Assembly: GCA_016098155.1 (NCBI GenBank)
Contig: JAAAJB010000173.1
Span: 1 to 57,422, forward strand
Direction: 5' to 3'
DNA length: 57,422 bases
From: Actinomortierella ambigua
Lineage: Eukaryota > Mortierellomycota > Mortierellomycetes > Mortierellales > Mortierellaceae
Both the position numbers and the translations under genes were made by a program. Positions 46,736 through 57,422 of this stretch are shown here, one piece after another. The stretch's first letter is position 1. Each line of letters opens with the position of its first letter. The notes under the pieces are model-generated. The model ran no database searches, was not told the origin of the DNA, and worked only from the letters and a program-made list of their open reading frames with translations.

Positions 46736-48417
46736 AGAGATAGAGAGATAGAGAGATGCTTCCTCACTCCCCACTCCCGCCCCCCTCCTTCCCTTCCCCC
46801 TTCTCTCACCCTTTCAACCTGTAGTTTGTACACTCAGCATACACCAGTGTTACCTTTTTTCTTTTTTTTTTTTTTTGCTACTCCTCTCTCACTGAACTCT
46901 TCACTCTCTCCTTGCTCGTTCGCCCCTTTCTCAACGACGCATGCATACAATAAGAAGGAAAAAAAGGAATGAAGGGAAAGAAAAAAAGAAATAAGGATGG
47001 ATTGGATGGGCGCGAGAGTAAGGTCGAGTTGTTGTTGCCACCTCCCTCCTCGTTCCCTCCTTCCTCCCATCCGCCTCACCCCTTTCCCCACAAGGCAGTA
47101 GAAGGTTGGTTGTTCGCAGGTCTTCTTTATATATCTTTGATTTTAGTGCAGACAGACACACAGACAAACAGACAGACCAGTGTTTGGTGTGTCATCGAGA
47201 AGGGGGGAAACATGTCGTACGAGCACTCTCTATATTAGATTGGATAGATTGAAAGACCTCAAACGTGACACGACGAATGAAAAAGATGCTCCGTTGAAAA
47301 GAAAGTCATCCCTGAACGAAAAAAAAAAAAAGGATACGGTGGATGGGGATTGTCTCCCGTTGTGAGAGCTAAAGAGATAGAGAGAGGGAGAGAGAGAGAG
47401 AGAGCTTTTTTTCATCATCGCACACTGTCGACAAGCATGACAATGAAGAGAGAGAAAGAGAGGTGAGTAAGAGTGAGAATGAGAATGAGGGGAAAGAAGG
47501 AAAGAGGAGAGAGAGAGAGAGGAGAGAGGGTGGGTGTGCGAGTGCGAGAGTCCTCACTCTCCTGTTGTTGTTCTGCCCATGCACTACACCCCAAACTAAA
47601 CCAACCACCATGTAAACCCCACCCTGTTAGACCTGTCTTCCCTGCAAAGAAGGGAAAGGACTATTGCTTACTGCACATTTGTATGATGAGTGTTGTCGTT
47701 GTTGTTGTTGCTGTTGCTGCCTCGTTTGCATGCGATATGGATTGAGGCATCCAACATGGGGCGCGGGAGGGGGATGGTCTCTGTCTCTCCTTTTTCTCAC
47801 GTCTTTCTACTTGCACTTTTTTCTTCTTCTTTTTCTTCTTCTGTTTCTTCCTTTCCTCACCTTTTTTTTTTTTTTTTTTTTTCCCACTCTCACCTCATTG
47901 TCCCTCATTGTCTCCATTCCATTCCATTCCTCATTGTCCCCTGTCTCTCCCTCCTTCTCTCTCTCTCTCTCTGTCTCTTGTGGCCTTTGCTTCAGACATA
48001 TTATTGTGTATCACCTTTATTGCGGGGTTTCAACGGGCGAATTAAGAAAGAATCATTCATTCGTGTTTCCTTCTGCTGCTACAACCCAAAGCATCGGCTC
48101 TTCCCGCCCTGCCTGCCTTTCCGCTTTTTGGTCATACAGAAGAAGCTTCGCTGCTGCCTGCCTGCCTGCTTGCTTGCATTGTCTTCTGTCATAGATAGAC
48201 AGTGCTTCTTTTTTTTCTGCTGCGTCCAAGAAAACAAGTTTCTTTGCGTGTCCTATCAGTTGCGTCCGTTCGTACCACAGAAACAACTGCAACTCTGTTC
48301 TGCGCCGCTCCTCTTTCAATCATATTGCCCTCCCTTTCCCTTTCTTTCCTTTCTCTCACTTTCGCCAGCACTCACCCCCCCCCCCTTTCGCTTCCTACAG
48401 CACAATACACTCATACC
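46736..48417. other. Long intergenic rich in simple repeats
   Basis: No gene seen in about 1.7 kb. It contains AGAGATAG repeats right after the symplekin stop, a T-run at about 46,862-46,876, GA runs at about 47,378-47,404 and 47,508-47,527, TCT-rich DNA and a T-run near 47,863-47,882, and CTG/CCTG repeats at 48,152-48,180. Part should be the 3' UTR of symplekin and the 5' UTR of the next gene. Confidence 0.6.
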
Positions 48418-49928
48418 ATGAAGAATACCCCGGGTGAACATGCGGTTCCACAGCCTGGCCGCCTGACCCCGGACCAGTACCATGCCCTGTAAGCACCCCA
48501 CGACATCATGTGCACCATGACCATGATCGTATGGTTTATTGTTGTTCTCAAAGACACATTTTTTTGGATGGTGTTGATTGACCCCCCTCATTTTACTTTA
48601 CTTTACCTCGCTTCCTTTCCTTCCTTACCTTCTCATATAGTGGTGAGATCTGGTCGTTCTTGCTGCACCTGTGGTATTCTGAACCATCCAATCCAACTTC
48701 TTCGTCCAGCCATGCCACCGCCTCACCGGGCAAGGCACGCTCGCTGACCCTGAATCGCCGCAAGAGCAGCTTTGGGCCCTTGAGTCTCCTGATCAAGAAC
48801 GACAGTGACAATAACAACAACAACAACAACACCAACAACAACACCAACAACAATCATAACAACCACAACCAGCACCCACTGGTCACTCGCCCAGCCAAGA
48901 GCCACACGATCGGTCATGGCCATGGAGCCAGCACCAGCGAAGGAGGCTACAGCAGTGGCAACAACACCCATGCTTCCGAGGGTGGAGAGTTCTCACCAAC
49001 GTCACCTCAGCCAAACTCTTACTATTACCAGCATCACCACCAGCGGTCTTGCTCTGCCAGCTCGGGCTCTCAGGCACCGGCCTCGCCAACCCGTCTGAGC
49101 CAGTCCTTCCGACAGCCCTCGTTGGCTTCATCGAGCCCTCGGAGCAACAATAACAATATCAACAATATCACCAACAACAGCAACAACAATCCCATGATCA
49201 GCAACAGCCTGTACACGGGTCTGGGGATTGGCAGTGGTATGAGTCACAGCGACAGTATGCCGTCCATATCGAGTCTCGCCCATCCAGGCAACAGCTGTGT
49301 TTCGTTTGCAGCAACGATGCCGGTGGTGGCGCCGTCCGCATCGCTCATGTCACCCAACGGTGGCGGCAGTACTGGTGGTGGTGGCGGTGGTGGTAATGGC
49401 AGTAGTAGCAGCTATCATTCATCGCATTCCCATCCAAGCCAGTTGAACCAACAGCTCAACGACAAGACAGCGGCGGCCGTGGCAGCGTTACGGAGATCGG
49501 CGGCGCGACTGAAGGGGTGGGTGCCATCCAAAAAGTTTACGTTCAAGTACAGTCCGACGGCGTACCATGATGCGTTCTGGAACTTTGTGCAGAACGAGCA
49601 CCCGGATTCGGTCGTGCTCCGGTTTCTAAAGGCACGCAAGTGGAATGTGGAACGTGCGATGGAGATGCTGGTGTTGGCGCTGGAGTGGCGTATCTCCAAC
49701 AAGCTGGACGAGCTCGCCGTCGAGGATGAGGAGACGCTGGATTGCAAGTACCCGGGGTTCTTGTATCTGTTGAAGCGTGGCAAGGTCGCCTTTCCTGGAC
49801 AGGACCTCGAAGGTCGTCCCTTGCTGTAAGATTTTTTTTTCATTCCTTTTTTTGTTGAGAAGGAGGGGGGAAGTGTTTGTGTGTGAGGGGAGGGAGTATA
49901 GGAGCCCAAGAAAAAAGCTGTAATTGAC

Positions 49929-49980
<52 letters not shown>

Positions 49981-51210
49981 AGGTTCGTGAACCCAACTTT
50001 GGATGACCAAAACCTCCACCTGGCATGCCGACGCGTGATCCTCTACGCCATCGAACACACACGTATGCGGCTCAGACCGCCTAATGATAGAACTTCTGTC
50101 GTGGTAGATCTGAGTACCCTTTCCATGTCTGATGTGGTATGTGCTAACATGTATGCTTGCGTCGCCGGATATATACTCGTGTTCATTCACTTATCTTATC
50201 CCCTTCCTACTCTTTTTTTTTCCTATTGACAGGACCTAAACAGCGTAAAGTTTATTGTTCATGCAGTCGACAACTGTTACACAGAGACCATGGGCGTCGG
50301 AGTGTTGTACAAAGCTCCCTGGCTGTTTGGTCGCCTGTGGAAGGTGGTGTCGCCGCTCATGGACCCATCCAGCCGCAACCGACTCAAGTTTGCCTCGACA
50401 CGGAAAGAGCTGGAAGAAGCAGTCGGTACCGACTGCCCAGCCTATTTGAAGCCGGGCAAGGGACTTTCACCCCATGAGGCTGCTGCAGCGCTGCAAGCAG
50501 AGTCATCCTTTTTGCATTCCAAAGATGTGATTCGCAAATCCAAGGAAAAGGAGATCAAAGAGTCAAAGGACCAGGAGAAAGAGAGTCACAGCAGCGGAGG
50601 CTTCCACTTTGGCAAAGACAAGGACAAGGACAAGGATGATGATGAACCACCGACCCATTTCGATTTCCCCTACATCCCACCGACCCCCGGTGAGAACGAC
50701 CTGTTTTACCAAAACTCGGAGACCAAACACCGCGTCATCACCCGTCGCAAGGAGCTCGAGCTGACGTTTGAGCGCTTGACAGAGGTGTGGCAGGGCCAGC
50801 GCGAGCTGTCATCAGCGTCGACGGTGATCCAGGAGCGAGATGCGGTCGGTTACAAGCTGACAGATGCCTTTTGGCAGGCAGAGCCATACACACGGGTGCG
50901 GACCGTCTTCCATCGTGCGGGCGCGATCAAAGCACCCGAACCATTCTTTTTCGCATCCACAACCACGGCCATCGCTAATATCACTACCACTAATACAACT
51001 ACTACTCCGTCAACAACGATGATGAATGGATCATCCATGGGCGGTTCGCCGTCCATATTCCCGCACATGCCAGGAAGAACACTGACGATGATGAGTGGGC
51101 AGTCCACGACGGTGGCACCCTTCTCATCCAGTGGACCACCAAGCTTTGGCTCACTCATGGGACATGAGTCGTCATCTCCTGGATCTAGCCCTATTGCAGC
51201 ATGTCTATAG
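48418..51210 (+). CDS. CRAL-TRIO (Sec14-like) lipid-transfer protein
   Basis: Predicted 795 aa in four exons: 48418-48488, 48641-49825, 49983-50136 and 50233-51210, all GT-AG. A Ser/Asn/His-rich region (with (N)n and GGGGG runs) is followed by the CRAL-TRIO N-terminal helix bundle (VVLRFLKARKWNVERAMEML, WRISNKLDEL) and the lipid-binding domain (EGRPLLFVNPTLDDQNL, VVVDLSTLSMSDVDLNSVKF, YTETMGVGVLYKAPWLFGRL, SRNRLKFASTRKEL). Sec14-family proteins move phosphatidylinositol and other lipids between membranes and present them to kinases. A charged Lys/Glu/Asp region and a C-terminal conserved-looking part (LTEVWQGQRE...YTRVRTVFHRAG) follow. Its subgroup is not clear; the long N-terminal extension is unlike yeast Sec14. 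No membrane segment is seen. Confidence 0.88.
49929..49978. repeat. CT microsatellite in intron 2 of the CRAL-TRIO gene
   Basis: About 25 CT units directly precede the CAG acceptor at 49,980-49,982, so the dinucleotide run is the polypyrimidine tract of this intron. Confidence 0.9.
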
Positions 51211-51482
51211 AATAAAGTCATCTTTGGTGTTTGTTTGTACAGCATATTGTATAGAATACTGTGGCTACCCCCCCTCCCCTTAAATTTAGCCTCAGCTTCA
51301 GCCCTAACGGCTTTTTTTTTCAGAGCGCACAGACTCCACAGACTCCACACTCTAAATTGAATTTTTCTTCACATTTAAAGATTAGGCAATCTGACGTCTT
51401 TTTCCTCCTCGTCTCACTTTCCCCCCTTCTCCCCCAACCCATCCCAACCCAACACAGCTCTACTCGCACTCTCAAACAAAAC
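51211..51482. other. Short intergenic before the membrane protein gene
   Basis: 272 bases; an AATAAA-like AATAAAG at 51,211-51,217 right after the CRAL-TRIO stop is a plausible polyadenylation signal. Nothing else recognised. Confidence 0.4.
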
Positions 51483-53499
51483 ATGTGTGCAGGCACAACT
51501 ATGGCAAACTGGATCTCGATACTGTCGGTATCCCCATTCATGCTCCTCCAGCCCAAGACAAGAACGACAACCACAACAATACCAACAACGATAACAGTAC
51601 CAGCATTCGCAAGAGCCGCCTTAAAAGTTTTTGACTACTATACGGCAGCATGGTGGTGGTGGCCCTTTCACGACCTGCTTCTCATGTATGCAGTGGTGTC
51701 ACAACCATCACCACCATCACAACCATCATCATCACCACCACCGCCATCTGCTGATCACGGTCACTACTCCCTCTACGAGGCACTGATCCTGGCGTTGTAC
51801 ACGTCTCTCGACCCACACCCTCTCGTGTGGACGGCATTTGTTCTGGTCGTGCAAAGTCAAGTCCAAGCAGCAGCTTGGGTTCTTGCTCAGGCACCACAGG
51901 TACTATTGGCACTGGCCTCGAACCTGCATCGTGTCATCGTCATCGTCGTCGTAGCGCTGCTCCCCGACAGCTGCCAGGTGCTATTGCTGCAGGTGGTGGT
52001 GTGTGCTAGGAGGATTGCGCTGAAAAAGCTGGCCGGGTATCGACGTGCGGACGTGGCCATGGTGGCGATGGCGGTGGTAGTGGTAGTGGTAGTGGTAGCC
52101 TGTGGAAAAGAGGACCAGATGGTGGTATGCCGTCCCGTTTGTGGATGGATGCAGCTGAAGCTCCAACGCATTGTGCAGACCTGGTTCGCTGTCCTGTTGT
52201 TGTCGTCGCTGTTGTCGTCGTCGCTGTTGTCGCTGCTCCCCTGTGTACCGTCTCGGATCGCAAGATGGGTGGAGAGTTGGAAGCCTTCGAAAGGGCTTGC
52301 GGACACGCTGTTGCAGTCCATCAGGATCCCGCTACAGGCTTTCATCCAATCATGGCGGCACTCGAGATGGGTCCATACCTTGGGCCGCTTGGTAAAGAGG
52401 GTATGTGGAGGAGATGTTCGTCGTGGTCGTGGCCGTGATCATGGTCGTGGTCCTGACGAGGACAAGCACGAGCACAGGATGATGAGGGTCAAGCCCCGAA
52501 TGAGGAGAAGAAGAGAAGAAGCTGATTGCCCAATTTGCTGTGATCACCTATCACTCATGCATCAGACGTATCAGCCAGGACTGGCCATCGCCGATCCAAA
52601 TGTCGACAGAAGCAGCAGCAGTACCACCGCCATCACCAGAAAAAATCACGGCAACCACAGCAATAGCGACAGCCACAATGGCCACCCTCGCAATCAGTCT
52701 CCACCAAATCCAACGAAATCTACGGAGAGCAGGGCTAGCAATGTCTCGTTATTGTCACCGACCTTGACGCTGGACTACTTCAAGTTCGAGAACGATGGCT
52801 GGTACAGTGAGTCCAATCGTAGCAGCGTCAACGATGACTTTGTTCAGGCGGTTCCTTTGGAGACGCAGGTACAGCCGTCGCTCGAGGAGATGGAGGATGA
52901 AGAGATCAAGAAGGAGGAGAAGAAGGTGGGACTATTCGGCCTCGCGCTGCTTTGGGTTGTCGTCGAGTGGGGAAACCCGGTCCTAGATACGATCGGTCAT
53001 TGGTTCGCTTGGTTCACATGGCCCGTGTGCGCCGTCTCCTGTGTCGTTCATCAGCGGCTTTCGCGATGGGCAAGGTGAGATTTTTACATCAGCATAATAC
53101 ATGTATCCTCAAAAAGGATCGAAAAAAAAACATGTGTACCGATGGATGAACCTTTTCCTCCACTCACCCGCTTCTCATCTTTCTATTATTTTAATACCTA
53201 GCTTGATCACGACATTTGTAAGCTCTTTTTTCGCCTGGACTGCGTACTTGCTGTCGCCCTTTTCATATATTCACGCGATCACCCGGACCACCAAAAGGAC
53301 TATCAAGGCCATATACACGAAGTATCACTCTTTCAACGCGTCGACAGCTTTACAGAAGGCACCACTTGTTAGAGGCATGGATGCCAAGGATATCTTTGTT
53401 CGACCGCCATTACCGTACACGCGAGAGGCAGCCCTAGAGTTGCTGGAGAATATCAAAACTCTGAAACCAGCCGTGGATCAGGTGACCATCGGTCGATGA
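51483..53499 (+). CDS. Unassigned multi-pass membrane protein
   Basis: Predicted 629 aa; exon 1 51483-53074, exon 2 53202-53499 (GTGAGA donor, TAG acceptor, phase 2). I do not recognise the family. Several hydrophobic stretches are visible: around the WWWW motif near aa 57, ALVLAL/VWTAFVLVV and VIVIVVVALL in the first half, a Val-rich run (VVVVVVVVA) near aa 200, a Leu/Ser-rich run near aa 245-255, VGLFGLALLWVVVEW near aa 485, and FVSSFFAWTAYLLSPF in exon 2. A hydrophilic Arg-rich then Ser/Asn-rich region lies between, with CPICC that is too short for a RING finger. The C-terminal 60 residues are soluble and more ordinary in composition. Start chosen at the first ATG after the upstream pyrimidine-rich leader; the frame is open further 5'. 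Confidence 0.6.
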
Positions 53500-53915
53500 G
53501 ACGAACCTGTTCTTCACACTCCTTTTTAGTCGCACAGATTTTACCCCCCCATGACCTGAAAGATTGACGATGTAGTGTTAGCTCACAAACATTCAAGTAA
53601 AAAAAAACGTTGCATGCATCTCTTCTTGCTAGCTCTTTACACCAATACGATATCCTCTTTTTTTTATCTTGGCGAGAGAGTCAGAGCGGCTGCCTGAATT
53701 AGCTCTGTTTCGCTTAAGGTTTTTATTTCAGGCGGTGTATGTATGATATGAGGTATGAGACTCTAGTCAATGTAAGACGAGCGAAGGCTTATTCACCGCC
53801 GAAAACTTGATCCCTTTTTGATGGTGCATATGGTTAAGGTTGACAAATGAAAGAGTAAAAAAAAAAAAAAGGATTCCAATGGGGGAGGAAATGAAGTGGA
53901 GTAAAGATGGTCGCA
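53500..53915. other. Convergent intergenic region
   Basis: Lies between two convergent genes, so it should hold both 3' UTRs. A-run at about 53,857-53,870; no other element seen. Confidence 0.5.
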
Positions 53916-54209
53916 TCAAATGCTTTCAAAACAGGTCATACCGGTAGAAGCAATGGATGCATCCTCGCAGCATTTATGCCAGCTGTCTCTCCACTCCTTC
54001 TTTGGCCAGCTACTGTAGACAACTACGCCTTTGCTATTGATTTCCTTGAATTGAGGAACTGTGCCCAAACCAAGGCACTGCTTTGTTTCGTCCTTCATCG
54101 GTAGATCCAGTAAATTGTGGCAGTAGCAGTTGACATCCGCTTGGACAGTGTCAAAAGTGAGAAGAGCCAGCATAATGAGCATGGCCAGCAGAGGGAAAGG
54201 CTTTGTCAT
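53916..54209 (-). CDS. Small secreted cysteine-rich protein
   Basis: 97 aa, one exon, minus strand. The N-terminus MTKPFPLLAMLIMLALLTF plus DTVQA is a good signal peptide. The remaining 73 residues contain six cysteines (CYC, one single, CC, and one near the end, MTCFESI), an even number suited to three disulfides. The start codon is about 60 bp downstream of a TATA box. No family recognised; the layout is that of fungal small secreted proteins, some of which act as effectors or antimicrobial peptides. Role is unknown; calling it an effector would be inference. Confidence 0.65.
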   Translation of the reverse strand: MTKPFPLLAMLIMLALLTFDTVQADVNCYCHNLLDLPMKDETKQCLGLGTVPQFKEINSKGVVVYSSWPKKEWRDSWHKCCEDASIASTGMTCFESI

Positions 54210-54267
54210 GGTTGTGGAAAAATGATGGAGAAAGAATATAGAATATGAAAGAGCAAATATCTGGAGT

Positions 54268-54273
54268 TATATA
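54268..54273 (-). promoter_or_regulatory. TATA box of the small secreted protein gene
   Basis: TATATA about 60 bases upstream of the minus-strand start at 54,209. Confidence 0.5.
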
Positions 54274-54274
54274 G

Positions 54275-54782
54275 ATGGGCTTTTCTTTCTTAAACCATTG
54301 CATCATCATTTCAACGTTGGCTTATTCAGTCAGAGACTTTAGCTTTGTCTTGGTGCAGTTTGGTGAGAACCAAATGGAGAAGCTGGACGCTATCCACACT
54401 CCAAATAAACATGCACGTGTGGGCGATGTGGATATCAGCATTCAAGGGTTCAGCCCTACAAGATGCATTCAAACAATTTTTAGTTCCGCTCAGTCTTGAC
54501 GAGGACAATGCTGAGAACTGTGGTTCATCGTACAAAAGACAAAAGCACTATCGACATCTTGACCTTTCCTCCACAGTTGGACGAGCTGCTCGTTTTGCAA
54601 CAAGACTCTTAGCACTCCACGCGTACAAGGCGTATTTCTCAGAAATGACATGGCCGAAGAATAAGTGTTTATTTGTCAGACCCCAGTATGGACAGCCAGA
54701 CGTGACACCAGTGGATAAGTACGAGTCAAGGCAGAAGGCAAAAGCAAGAAAGAAAGATGTGGTTAATGTCAAGTTGTCTTAG
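54275..54782 (+). pseudogene. Unassigned coding-like fragment
   Basis: Two overlapping plus-strand frames look coding: the first reads GENQMEKLDAIHTPNKHARV and DVDISIQGF (frame of 54,275), the second continues ALQDAFKQFLVPLSLDEDN and, at the end, YESRQKAKARKKDVVNVKLS (frame of 54,345). The switch of frame near 54,450 suggests a frameshift or an unseen intron. I recognise no family. It may be a transposon-derived fragment or a fast-evolving gene. Confidence 0.35.
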
Positions 54783-55407
54783 TAAACATGCAAGAATGGG
54801 GAGAAACAAATAGAAGGAGCAAGACTAGCACTGCCAAAAGCAGACACTGAGCGGTCCCACCCGCCAGTGCGAGGAAGAATTGTCCACATGGTAGCCAAGG
54901 GACAACAGATCATCCTCTGTTCCTCGACCAACAAATCGATCGTAGAACAAGCTTTCAACAGGAGCCGGACGGGAGGTGTCCGACCCTTATAGGCACATTA
55001 TCCTCCACCCGCCACACGTTCCATGGAGGTAACGTGTACCAGGCATACTATCTGGAATGCAGCCGACGATGGCAAGTCACCAGAATCGTGACATAACAAA
55101 TTGCCTCTCGCCACCTGGATAGCTTGGAGTGCTCCCGATCTCCCCAGCAACCTCATATTCGCCGCCAAACGGGGGCAAATAGAGGGAGTGGGGAGACGTA
55201 GTCCCTCACATCACCACATGGACAGTCTTCGAGCGCCACGGAGCCACGCCCGACTCGGATCGAGCCAAATAACCCACCCGCCTCACCATATTGTAACAAT
55301 AGGTGAGCCACGCATACGACCTAGCCGTCCGAAGCATGCATTTCGCATGGTATTTTGTCTTCCCCGTCTGGTCGCTTAGGGGGCCCAATGCAAGTCTTGC
55401 ACCCAAA
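54783..55407. other. Intergenic stretch
   Basis: I see no gene or ordered repeat. Confidence 0.4.
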
Positions 55408-55930
55408 TCAGGTATCAATACACATATCCACACTTACTTTAACGAACCATGGAAAGGATCGCCATTTCATGACGCGCTGTCGTCCTGGTCCTGCTTGAAC
55501 TTTTTCTTGTAGAGGGAGGGGGGTGGCATAATACCGATAAATTGTGCCAGATACGAGAACGTCCATATATGCTCTTTGTTGGTCCTTGCTCAAACCTTTT
55601 CCGGCTACGACCACGGGCGTTTCATAGGCGAGCCGAAGGTCTTGACAGCACCATCACATGCGTCGGCCAGTAAGGGTCGACCCACAAAGAGAGGCTTTAG
55701 CTTGAAGGTATCCTTGAGAGTGGTACGGAGAACACTCATATATTCATGATTCGTTGGTAAGTACGCCTTCGAGATCTCACTCGTGACGTGAGTGCCAAGT
55801 GCCCCGAATGCCGTAGAATATAGCCTGATTTCATGTTCTAAAGGTCCAATAAACACAAAGGAAGCAGGATCTCGATTAATTACATATACATGGATGTTGA
55901 TCACGCCAGTGTTGTCACCAACGGTAGCAT
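55408..55930 (-). pseudogene. Unassigned coding-like fragment with a frame break
   Basis: On the minus strand an acceptor-like CTTTTCAG at about 55,931 is followed by DATVGDNTGVINIHVYVINR, GPLEHEIRLYSTAFGALGTH and ISKAYLPTNHEYMSVLRTTL. Near 55,630 the good frame changes to one reading RLAYETPVVVAGKGLSKDQQ and RAYMDVLVSGTIYRYYATPL. A one- or two-base indel would join them. Composition is clearly protein-like but I cannot name a family. No start codon is evident, so 5' exons are missing or lost. Confidence 0.4.
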
Positions 55931-57422
55931 CTGAAAAGCGACAACGAGATCAAAGCTTTTCAAGATGCTATTAGACGCCATTTGGGTTTGAGGATGACAA
56001 CGAGCAGCCGTACGATGGCGACCGTTCAAAATCTCCCACTGAAGATGGCTTGCAGGCTAAAAGACAATCCCAAGAAGCCGTTGCAACCATCAATGAAGGA
56101 CAAAGAAACACTCACAAGGAAGACATGGTAATGATTGCCAATGCTTCTTCAACATTGAAGATGTCTGTGATGCTGTAGTGTCAGGATATCCGTCTATGTT
56201 TGCGGAGAGCGGAATTTCAAAAACAAATTTTAAATAACCCGGTGGGCTACCGCCAGGCTGTGTCAATGATTTATAAGAGTAAAATTACCCATCTGTCTCT
56301 TCATGGTCGTTGTCAACCAGTCAGTTAGTCAGTCAGTCATACATCGGTTGCAGCCTTGTTTTGGTCATCTAGTACTGCTCTTACTTTGTGCACTGCTCAG
56401 AGATGGGAAGCAATATACAGGTACAACAACGGTCGTACCGTTGGAGGTGACAGATAGTCCTTCATTTGCAGTGTACACCATTCTCTCACGCGTTTCGCCA
56501 CTGCAGGGTCTGCCCTCAATGAGCGCTGCCAATGTAATCACTGTCCCCCAAGACAACCTCGACTCCAGCATTGACCAGAATGAAGGATGCATTCTCCTCA
56601 TTTCGTTTGTCCCACGCCGATGCAACACGAACTGAGCCCATTTCATAGGTCACGTACACTCCCCACCTAGCACCGAGACCACCGACGCGCTTGTTCGGAG
56701 TGAACCTTACCTGAGTTAAGCCAATGCGTGGGGTGTGTGAAATGGGATTCGAATGAGGGGGAAGTAGTGGAGGAGTGGGTAAATGGAGGAAAGGTGAAAT
56801 GACTTTAAAGAAAATAACAATGTGACAAAAGCAGAACATTTTCACGCGGTTGTCTGTTCATATGCCCCTTCCCTCCCTCATTTTCCTCGTCCCTCTCCTC
56901 CCCCCCCCTTCCTCTTCCCTCTACTCTTTTCACCATAGCGGCCATATTCGTGGTCTATGTTGGCTGAGAGAGGCACACAAGCACACAGCGGCAAGAGTGA
57001 ACAGTTTCTGGTGCCATTCTGTATACCAGTTCCGCAAGGTCAATGTCCATTTGACTACAAGCACGATTTTTGGGAGCAGGCCAAAAAATACTATGGGAGC
57101 TTGAAGAGCCGAAACCTACTGACATCGCGTGGCACGGCACCGGTGGAGACGACATCCAGCAAGACACCGATGGCGACGAAAGGGTGGAGCTGCCTTTTGG
57201 ATTCTCATATTGTTATAGTGCGTGGTTTTATCCCATCTGCTATGTACTTTAGCTCATAATTTCCTGGGTCAACTTCCTCCCGTTGATTCCGTAGCAGATA
57301 GTCTTTCCTTTATTGTTGCAATGGGCGGCCGCATCTCGCCAGTTCGCGGACTGGTGCGCGCCGAAGAATGAAACCCTCTTTTGAGGCCCGTGAAAAAAAA
57401 AAGAAGAACGAAACCCTTTTTC
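55931..57422. other. Right-end region with scattered coding-like pieces
   Basis: Short protein-like pieces occur on the plus strand (GFEDDNEQPYDGDRSKSPTE near 56,000; PSMSAANVITVPQDNLDSSI near 56,530) and on the minus strand (RVGGLGARWGVYVTYEMGSV near 56,650), in conflicting frames, so no gene model can be supported. A (CAGTCAGTTAGT)-like run is at about 56,318-56,337. The terminus (57,360-57,422) contains two GAAACCCT-like motifs separated by an A-run. Confidence 0.3.

Noticed and set aside
46736..48417. Several frames of 80-240 codons rich in Phe, Ser and Leu
   Set aside because: They arise from T- and C-rich simple sequence and show no domain or codon regularity.
52500..52550. RING finger from the CPICC motif in the membrane protein
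   Set aside because: Only one Cys pair with a nearby His is present; the remaining six zinc ligands of a RING are absent.

Overview
The window is a piece of a filamentous fungal nuclear genome. Spliceosomal introns are short, almost all GT-AG, and they interrupt clear fungal proteins. The mix of genes (protein kinase fused to Sel1 repeats, a Crinkler-type protein, F-box/LRR genes, secreted M13 metallopeptidases) fits Mucoromycota in the broad sense, and most easily Mortierellomycota; this placement is an inference from gene content. Nothing bacterial, no rRNA, no CRISPR and no convincing tRNA gene was seen.

Left part (1-14.1 kb): a tandem segmental duplication with a unit of about 6.0 kb. 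Two complete M13 (neprilysin-like) peptidase genes lie on the minus strand at 2894-5464 and 8889-11463, with identical exon lengths. A third, truncated copy (about 12.35-13.93 kb) keeps only flanking DNA and an F-box relic. A 256-bp inverted-repeat transposon (MITE) sits inside copy B (6405-6660), with a decayed relative at 1397-1630. From 14.1 to 16.7 kb is a kinase carrying 13 Sel1 repeats.

Middle part (16.7-34.2 kb): transposon debris alternates with genes. Debris includes a TnpB/Fanzor-like relic, a 628-bp TA-flanked inverted-repeat element, two related Helitron helicase relics, a piggyBac C-terminal relic, a MULE relic and a 230-bp imperfect palindrome. The genes are a five-exon Crinkler-type protein (minus strand, 920 aa: header, P-loop ATPase, PD-(D/E)XK-like nuclease), TANGO2, an F-box protein and a Fet3-like multicopper oxidase. 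The Crinkler and TANGO2 genes diverge from a 563-bp interval.

Right part (34.2-53.5 kb): a core, gene-dense, all-plus-strand segment: a Fab1/PIKfyve-family lipid kinase, symplekin/Pta1 of the mRNA 3'-end machinery, a CRAL-TRIO (Sec14-like) protein and an unassigned multi-pass membrane protein. The Fab1-type kinase and the Sec14-like protein both point to phosphoinositide handling, but adjacency alone does not prove a shared pathway. The last 4 kb hold one small secreted cysteine-rich protein and several coding-like fragments I could not assign.

Exon models were made by eye from GT/AG sites and reading-frame continuity; no transcripts or database searches were available.
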